A DNA stretch of 9,140 nt. Source: Patescibacteria group bacterium (lineage in GTDB: Bacteria > Patescibacteriota > Minisyncoccia > Phycocordibacterales > UBA2100). The DNA is taken from positions 1 through 9,140 of the forward strand of contig WFWK01000009.1 in the NCBI GenBank assembly GCA_015491135.1, in the 5' to 3' direction. A program made the translations under genes and the position numbers. The notes beneath the pieces were generated by a model. The model saw only the letters and a program-made list of their open reading frames with translations. It did no database searches and was not told the DNA's origin. This document shows, one piece after another, positions 4,897-9,140 of this stretch (its first letter is position 1; each line of letters begins with the position of its first letter).

Positions 4897-5418
4897 TTAC
4901 TCTTGCTCTTGCAGCTCTTGCAATTTCTCCTTTACTTTAGATAAATTGGGAAGTTCGTCAACAGTTTTTACTCCCAAATATGAAAGAGCATCTGGTGTTA
5001 CCCTATAAAATGTCCTGCCTTTTTCCTTTTTTCTCTCAACCAATCCTCTTATCATTAAATTTTTCAATGAAGTTGAAGAATTTACTCCCCTTATATAATC
5101 TATCTGAGTTTTGCTGGCTTCTCCGTTGTAAAGCAATATTGCAAAAACCTCCAGCGCGGCAGATCCAAGTTCCTCTTTAGTGTCTTTTTCATATATCTCT
5201 TGTAAAAATTCAAACACATCTGGGGAAGTGCGCAAAGCCACAGCTTCATCAGTCTGCACCAGTACAATCCCCCTGCCCTCAAGTTGTTTTGAAAGAGAGT
5301 TTATCGCTTGTTGTATCTGCTCAATAGAAGCGTTAAAAACTTTAACCAACTTTTTCTTAGAGACAGCATCACCTTCGGCAAACAAATACGCTTCCAGTTT
5401 TTTAATATCTACATTCAT
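4897..5418 (-). CDS. scpB: Segregation and condensation protein B
   Basis: ScpB dimers bind the kleisin ScpA and form the SMC-ScpAB complex that compacts and separates chromosomes. Two winged-helix domains are seen. The first is about 1-75, starting LEAYLFAEGDAVS. The second is about 80-155, with the family stretch ALEVFAILLYNGEASKTQID, then IRGVNSS and LMIRGLVE. The C-terminus has the typical YLGVKTVDELPNL. The chosen ATG gives 173 residues beginning MNVDIKKLEAYLF, which matches usual ScpB starts. An in-frame ATG at 5451 would add 11 residues and overlap scpA. Neither start has a Shine-Dalgarno. The ATG is 13 bases after the scpA stop, so translation probably depends on coupling. The usual GRP motif region is shortened to EKGRTFYRVT. 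Confidence 0.9.
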   Translation of the reverse strand: MNVDIKKLEAYLFAEGDAVSKKKLVKVFNASIEQIQQAINSLSKQLEGRGIVLVQTDEAVALRTSPDVFEFLQEIYEKDTKEELGSAALEVFAILLYNGEASKTQIDYIRGVNSSTSLKNLMIRGLVERKKEKGRTFYRVTPDALSYLGVKTVDELPNLSKVKEKLQELQEQE

Positions 5419-5431
5419 AATTTTACATAAA

Positions 5432-6145
5432 CTAATAATGTGGCACTTCATCAACTGAAGTTTTTATTTCTATATCATCAAAAAAATCTCTCTGGTCTAC
5501 AACTATGTCATAGCGTCTAACCAGCTCAAGCAACGCCAAAAAACTCACCACAAGTCCAACTCTGTCGCTCCGCTCGGCAATAGAGAAAAAACGCGTAGTT
5601 GAAGCGGAAAATATTCTCTGGCGCATATTTTTCATAACCTGTGTCAAAGAAACTCTCTTTGAGACCGATACTTCAGGTTTTTTTATAAATTCAGGCAAAG
5701 AGTTGAAAAAATTCTCCAGCGCATACAAAACCGAGTTAAGTGATAAATCTTTCGGTTTGTTTTTAATGATAATTGCCGGCTGTCTTTTGCGCGGTAAATA
5801 CATTTGCCTTCTTTTTAAATAACTTGTAGTATCTTTGAAAATTTTATACTTAAGTAGGCGTTTTTTAAGCTCTTCTATATCTCCTTCCTCCTCATCGGTC
5901 AACTTCAAAGACGGTAAAAGCGAACGCGACTTTATAAGAGTTAAAGTGGCAGCAACAGACAAAAAACGAGTCGCTTCATCAAGAGGCATATCTCGCCTTT
6001 GGTTTATATACTCTATGAAATCATCGGCAACTTTGGCAAGTGAAATCTCATTTATAAATAACTTTCTTTTTTCAACCAACTCAAGCAAAAGCTCAAGAGG
6101 ACCCTTGAAACTTTCAGACTCAACTACAAACACACTTTTTGACAT
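5432..6145 (-). CDS. scpA: Segregation and condensation protein A (kleisin)
   Basis: ScpA is the kleisin subunit that bridges the SMC heads. The N-terminal domain holds the signature FKGPLELLLELVEKRKLFI, followed by SLAKVADDFIEYI. A helical segment with LSVAATLTLIKSRSLLP comes next. A charged, variable middle (about 85-165) leads to a C-terminal winged helix ending in VVSFLALLELVRR and QRDFFDDIEIK, which contacts the SMC head. The length of 237 residues is usual. The start is the ATG at 6145: a TTG two codons upstream lies between the -10 element and the predicted transcription start, so it would not be in the mRNA. This is the first gene of the scpA-scpB-methyltransferase unit. Confidence 0.93.
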   Translation of the reverse strand: MSKSVFVVESESFKGPLELLLELVEKRKLFINEISLAKVADDFIEYINQRRDMPLDEATRFLSVAATLTLIKSRSLLPSLKLTDEEEGDIEELKKRLLKYKIFKDTTSYLKRRQMYLPRKRQPAIIIKNKPKDLSLNSVLYALENFFNSLPEFIKKPEVSVSKRVSLTQVMKNMRQRIFSASTTRFFSIAERSDRVGLVVSFLALLELVRRYDIVVDQRDFFDDIEIKTSVDEVPHY

Positions 6146-6151
6146 AAACAA

Positions 6152-6160
6152 ATTATATCA
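6152..6160 (-). promoter_or_regulatory. Extended -10 promoter of scpA, leaderless type
   Basis: On the - strand, TGaTATAAT is a perfect extended -10. It ends 6 bases before the scpA ATG and fits within the 27-base gap after pepA. No -35 or Shine-Dalgarno is seen. It separates scpA from the upstream aspS-pepA unit. Confidence 0.75.
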
Positions 6161-6172
6161 TGTATGTCGCAA

Positions 6173-7525
6173 CTATTCCGAAAGGGCTTCCGTAAGAAGA
6201 GCCACGGGCTCTCCTGTGGCGCCAACGGCCAAAAGATCATATTGAGTTGCTTCCATTCTTGGTGCAATATCAAAGTGAAGCCAAGTATTTTCTTTTTTAA
6301 TAAAATGCTCCAAAAATGCGGCCGCGGTGCAAGCTCCACCATAGCGAGTTTGAGTTGAGTTTACAATGTCTGCTATTTTGCTTTTTACATCCTCTCTGTG
6401 TTCCGGCAAAATCGGCATGTGCCAAATTCTCTGCCCCACCTTCTGCTGTACTCTCTCAAATGGAAGGAGGCTTTTTTCATTGTTAGTGAAGACCGCAGTA
6501 GTATAATTTCCCAAAGCAACCATAGCCGCTCCAGTGAGAGTTGCAACATCAATTATTTTGTCTATCTTTTTTACCTTCTCCTGCGCATAACACAGTGCAT
6601 CGGCAAGAAGTAGACGCCCTTCAGCATCAGTGTGCCTGATTTCAATAAAAGTTCCATTTTTGGCGCGCACTATGTCACCTTGTCTGTAACTTGAAGGCCC
6701 TAAAGCGTTTTCGGCCAAAGGAATAAAAGCAACAACATTTCTTTTAACTTTTCTTTTTGCCAAAAGAGCAATCACTCCAAGTGAGACTGCTGCACCCGAC
6801 ATATCCATATGCATACCCAACATATACTCTGCCGGCTTAAGCCCCAAACCTCCGGTGTCATATGTAACACCTTTTCCAACCAAAACGGTAAACGGGTCTG
6901 TTTTTTTGGCTCCTTCATAAGTTAAAGTTAAAAATTTCGGCTCACTTGAAGCGCCTTGGGCAACCGCCAAAAAAGCTTCCATCTTCTCTTTTTTTATTTG
7001 AGCCTTGTTTAAAACTTGTGCTTTTATTTTAAGCCCGGAGATAAGTTTTTTAGCTTGTAAAACAAAGTTCTCCGGCTTCATAAACTCGGCGGGTGTGTTT
7101 TCTATGTCACGTATTTTGTTTATAAACTCAACTTCTTGCGTCACTTTTTGCAACTCCGCCAGCTCTTTGTTGTCAATGTTTGGAAACACTAACTCTTTTA
7201 TTTTAAAATCATCTTCTTTTGACTTTGTCTTGTATTTGTCAAATCTGTAATCTGCCAAGTAGGTTTCAAAAACAAAGTTTGAAAGCCTTTCTTTTACAGT
7301 TCTACCTAAAGCGGAAGGTAGTGCCCTTGTACTTACAGATAAAGTTTCAACCTTGTATTGATTGGCTAAATTTATAACCTGACGCACTTTCCTGCGAACT
7401 GAAAAGATGTCTTCATTTTCCGCAATTTTGACATAAATTTTTCTGGCATCATAAAAGCTTGCGGGTATATCTTTTTTAAAAACGACGAAAACCGGTTTGT
7501 TTTTTGTTTTGTTTGTTACTTTCAT
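6173..7525 (-). CDS. pepA: Leucyl aminopeptidase, peptidase family M17
   Basis: This is a cytosolic two-metal aminopeptidase that removes N-terminal residues from peptides and so recycles amino acids. The N-terminal domain (about 1-150) is poorly conserved. The C-terminal catalytic domain carries all M17 ligands and catalytic residues: K218 in GKG, D223 in TYDTGG, K230 in LGLKP, D241 in HMDMSGAA, and D300 and E302 with R304 in the signature TDAEGRL (the usual leading Asn is His here). Downstream, VATLTGA, WHMP and the end motif ATGEPV also fit. At 450 residues it is slightly shorter than most members. The ATG is 5 bases after the aspS stop, so the two are almost surely co-transcribed. No Shine-Dalgarno is present. 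Confidence 0.94.
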   Translation of the reverse strand: MKVTNKTKNKPVFVVFKKDIPASFYDARKIYVKIAENEDIFSVRRKVRQVINLANQYKVETLSVSTRALPSALGRTVKERLSNFVFETYLADYRFDKYKTKSKEDDFKIKELVFPNIDNKELAELQKVTQEVEFINKIRDIENTPAEFMKPENFVLQAKKLISGLKIKAQVLNKAQIKKEKMEAFLAVAQGASSEPKFLTLTYEGAKKTDPFTVLVGKGVTYDTGGLGLKPAEYMLGMHMDMSGAAVSLGVIALLAKRKVKRNVVAFIPLAENALGPSSYRQGDIVRAKNGTFIEIRHTDAEGRLLLADALCYAQEKVKKIDKIIDVATLTGAAMVALGNYTTAVFTNNEKSLLPFERVQQKVGQRIWHMPILPEHREDVKSKIADIVNSTQTRYGGACTAAAFLEHFIKKENTWLHFDIAPRMEATQYDLLAVGATGEPVALLTEALSE

Positions 7526-7530
7526 AATTG

Positions 7531-8871
7531 TTAGTTATCTGCTAATGGTAAATCTATACGAGTCATATCTCTCGGGAAAAGAGTTGCCTCTTTTACGTTT
7601 TTGATACCGGCTAATTTCGCCGTTATACGCTCAAGCCCCATCCCTACACCACCATGAGGTGGCATTCCAAAACGGAAAGCTTGAAGATAAAACTTAAACT
7701 TGCCCGGGTCCAAATTTTTCTCTTTAATCTGCTCTACAAGCAGGTCATAGTCATGCACTCTTTGTCCTCCGGTTGCTATCTCAACCCCTCTAAAAAGCAA
7801 GTCAAAACTTTTTGTATATTCCGGGTTTTTCTCGTCACGATATGTATAAAACGGCCTTTTACTTGTGGGATAATGAGTTATGAATATAAAATCGCTACCA
7901 AATTGCTCGGCTGAGTATTTACACAAAAACCTTTCATCTTCCGGTTCAAGATCAGGCTCGGCTGTGTTGTCTCTTCCTGTTTCTTTTAAAATAAGCTCTT
8001 GCGCTTCTCTCATTGTCATTGTCGGGAAATTGCCCTCGGGCACCAAGGGCTTGTCAATTTCAAATTCTTCAAGCTCTTTGCCGTGTTTTTCCCATACGTT
8101 TTCAACCATTTTTTTAACGACTTTTTGCAGTTGCGCCATTATATCGGTGTGGTCTTTTATAAAACCCATTTCAAAATCCAAAGAAGTGTATTCGGAAAGG
8201 TGGCGAGTGGTAGCATGTTTTTCGGCGCGAAAAGCTTTTCCGGTTGCAAAAACCCTCTCAAAAACTCCAACCAAAATCTGTTTGTAAAGTTGCGGGCTGG
8301 TTGCAAGGTAAGCGGTTTTATCTTTAAAATATTCAACCTTAAAAACTCCGGCCCCACCTTCGGCATCACCTCCAACAATTGAAGGGGAAGCAAACTCAAC
8401 AAAATCATCTTCTCTTAAAGCGGAACGAAAGCCTTCAAGCAAAGCCGACTGCAATTTAAAAACCAAAGAAATTTCTCTTTTTCTCAAAGTTAACGGCAAA
8501 TGATCAAGGTGAGTTTCTATGTTCAGTTGAGTATCTTTTTCAAAAGGAAGCTCTTTTGCGCTTGATAAAATCTCAATTTCATCAATTGAAAGTTCTATAT
8601 CACCGTTTTCCTCATCTTTTACCATTTTCTCCGGCCTCTCTTTTACTTCACCGGAGATGCAAACCACCCACTCGTCTTTTAGTTTCTCGGCTACTGAAAA
8701 TGCGCTCTCGTTTTTTGCGTTTATCACGGCTTGCACTTGCGAGCTTCTGTCGCGAATTACAAAAAATATAAGCTTTCCGTGATCTCTTCTGGCTTCAATC
8801 CAACCGCAAACTCTAACTTGCCTGTTTTTGTATTGATGTAAATTTTTAATCAATATTCTCTCTCTTTCCAT
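7531..8871 (-). CDS. aspS: Aspartyl-tRNA synthetase, archaeal-type (short) architecture
   Basis: This class II synthetase charges tRNA with aspartate. The N-terminal OB-fold anticodon domain (about 3-105) contains CGWIEARRDHGKLIF and IRDR. The catalytic core has motif 2 FRAEKHATTRHLSE (about 214-227) and motif 3 GVGMGLERI (about 408-416), plus GGQRVHDYDLL and FRFGMPPHGG. The ending LFPRDMTRID resembles AspRS more than AsnRS. At 446 residues it lacks the GAD insertion of normal bacterial AspRS (near 590), as in archaeal enzymes, although the OB fold reads like the bacterial type. At the two positions that discriminate Asp from Asn tRNA in archaeal AspRS (Trp26 and Lys85 in Thermococcus) it seems to have Glu and Met. 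Whether it also charges tRNA-Asn is open. I chose the ATG over a TTG two codons upstream because the predicted transcript starts at the ATG. Confidence 0.9.
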   Translation of the reverse strand: MERERILIKNLHQYKNRQVRVCGWIEARRDHGKLIFFVIRDRSSQVQAVINAKNESAFSVAEKLKDEWVVCISGEVKERPEKMVKDEENGDIELSIDEIEILSSAKELPFEKDTQLNIETHLDHLPLTLRKREISLVFKLQSALLEGFRSALREDDFVEFASPSIVGGDAEGGAGVFKVEYFKDKTAYLATSPQLYKQILVGVFERVFATGKAFRAEKHATTRHLSEYTSLDFEMGFIKDHTDIMAQLQKVVKKMVENVWEKHGKELEEFEIDKPLVPEGNFPTMTMREAQELILKETGRDNTAEPDLEPEDERFLCKYSAEQFGSDFIFITHYPTSKRPFYTYRDEKNPEYTKSFDLLFRGVEIATGGQRVHDYDLLVEQIKEKNLDPGKFKFYLQAFRFGMPPHGGVGMGLERITAKLAGIKNVKEATLFPRDMTRIDLPLADN

Positions 8872-8877
8872 AGGCAA

Positions 8878-8886
8878 AATATATCA
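8878..8886 (-). promoter_or_regulatory. Extended -10 promoter of aspS, leaderless type
   Basis: On the - strand, TGaTATATT (5 of 6 plus TG) ends 6 bases before the aspS ATG. It lies in the 36-base gap after the DedA-family gene. No clear -35 or Shine-Dalgarno is present. It would drive aspS and pepA. Confidence 0.65.
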
Positions 8887-8907
8887 AATTGCAAACAAAA
8901 GTAAAAT

Positions 8908-9140
8908 TTATTTTAATTTTTTTAGATAATTGCGTTTAAACAAAAAAGTAAAATACAAAAATACCAACACCAAGATAGCCAAAAGAGCGAGTTTTAAGTC
9001 AATTAAGGTTTGCTTTTGCAAGTCTGCAGGCAAAAGATATCCGATAAAAACCAAAATGATACTCCAGATTCCGGCTCCGGCTGCCGTTGCAAAAGAAAAA
9101 AGCCACAAATTCATTTTTGAAAGTCCGGCCGGAAAAGAAA
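8908..9140 (-). CDS. DedA/VTT-family membrane protein, C-terminal end (5' part outside window)
   Basis: This is the tail of a polytopic inner-membrane protein of the DedA (SNARE-associated/VTT) family, members of which flip phospholipids or polyprenyl phosphate carriers. The frame runs off the right edge. The first visible residues, FPAGLSKMNLWLF, match the conserved DedA stretch (F-x-P-A-G-x-x-x-M) before the last membrane segments. Next come GAGIWSIILVFIGYLL, a helix containing the usual GA-W and GY-L pattern, and a final segment of about 20 hydrophobic residues (LKLALLAILVLVFLYFTFLF). The chain ends in a basic cytosolic tail. The internal ATG at 9114 is not taken as the start because the homology continues upstream of it. 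Confidence 0.78.
   Translation of the reverse strand, partial: SFPAGLSKMNLWLFSFATAAGAGIWSIILVFIGYLLPADLQKQTLIDLKLALLAILVLVFLYFTFLFKRNYLKKLK

Noticed and set aside
5419..5451. Longer scpB start at 5451
   Set aside because: It has no Shine-Dalgarno, overlaps scpA, and adds residues before the normal family start. It is kept only as an alternative.
8872..8877. TTG start for aspS two codons upstream of the ATG
   Set aside because: The TTG sits between the -10 element and the predicted transcription start, and the ATG gives a normal N-terminus. The same logic rejects the TTG at 6151 for scpA.

Overview
The window is a compact, AT-rich bacterial segment read with the standard stop codons: TGA is used as a stop in the 95-residue gene, and Trp is TGG. 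Intergenic gaps are very short. The RelA/SpoT protein lacks most of its C-terminal regulatory region, the aspartyl-tRNA synthetase has the archaeal-type short architecture, and most genes have no Shine-Dalgarno sequence. Together these suggest a Patescibacteria (Candidate Phyla Radiation) genome, perhaps a parcubacterium. That placement is inference from gene style and is not proven by a marker gene.

Left part, + strand (1-2495): the zinc-ribbon tail of DNA topoisomerase I, cut by the window edge. Next comes a 466-base non-coding stretch in which the last 71 coding bases of topA and their flank are duplicated (116 bp twice). The copies are separated by a GC-rich structured spacer and followed by a segment of about 100 bp with inverted-repeat ends. 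A (p)ppGpp synthetase/hydrolase follows.

Middle, a patchwork (2496-4121): two small unrecognised genes (one per strand, both with good Shine-Dalgarno sites), a strong terminator directly abutting tRNA-Ala(TGC), two 72-bp repeats that end in the same 17 bases as the tRNA gene, and a Fic-family AMP-transferase very like Neisseria meningitidis Fic. This looks like an acquired island or integration scar at a tRNA gene.

Right part, all - strand (4142-9140): in transcription order, the end of a DedA-family membrane protein, aspS, pepA, scpA, scpB and a SpoU/TrmH-family RNA methyltransferase. aspS-pepA (5-bp gap) and scpA-scpB-methyltransferase (13- and 2-bp gaps) look like two transcription units of housekeeping genes for translation, proteolysis, chromosome condensation with SMC, and RNA modification.

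The most notable regulatory pattern is that four unlinked genes (rel, fic, scpA, aspS) each have an extended -10 promoter (TGnTATAAT-like) ending only 6-7 bases before the ATG. Their mRNAs are therefore predicted to be leaderless. This pattern also decides the start codons of scpA and aspS.
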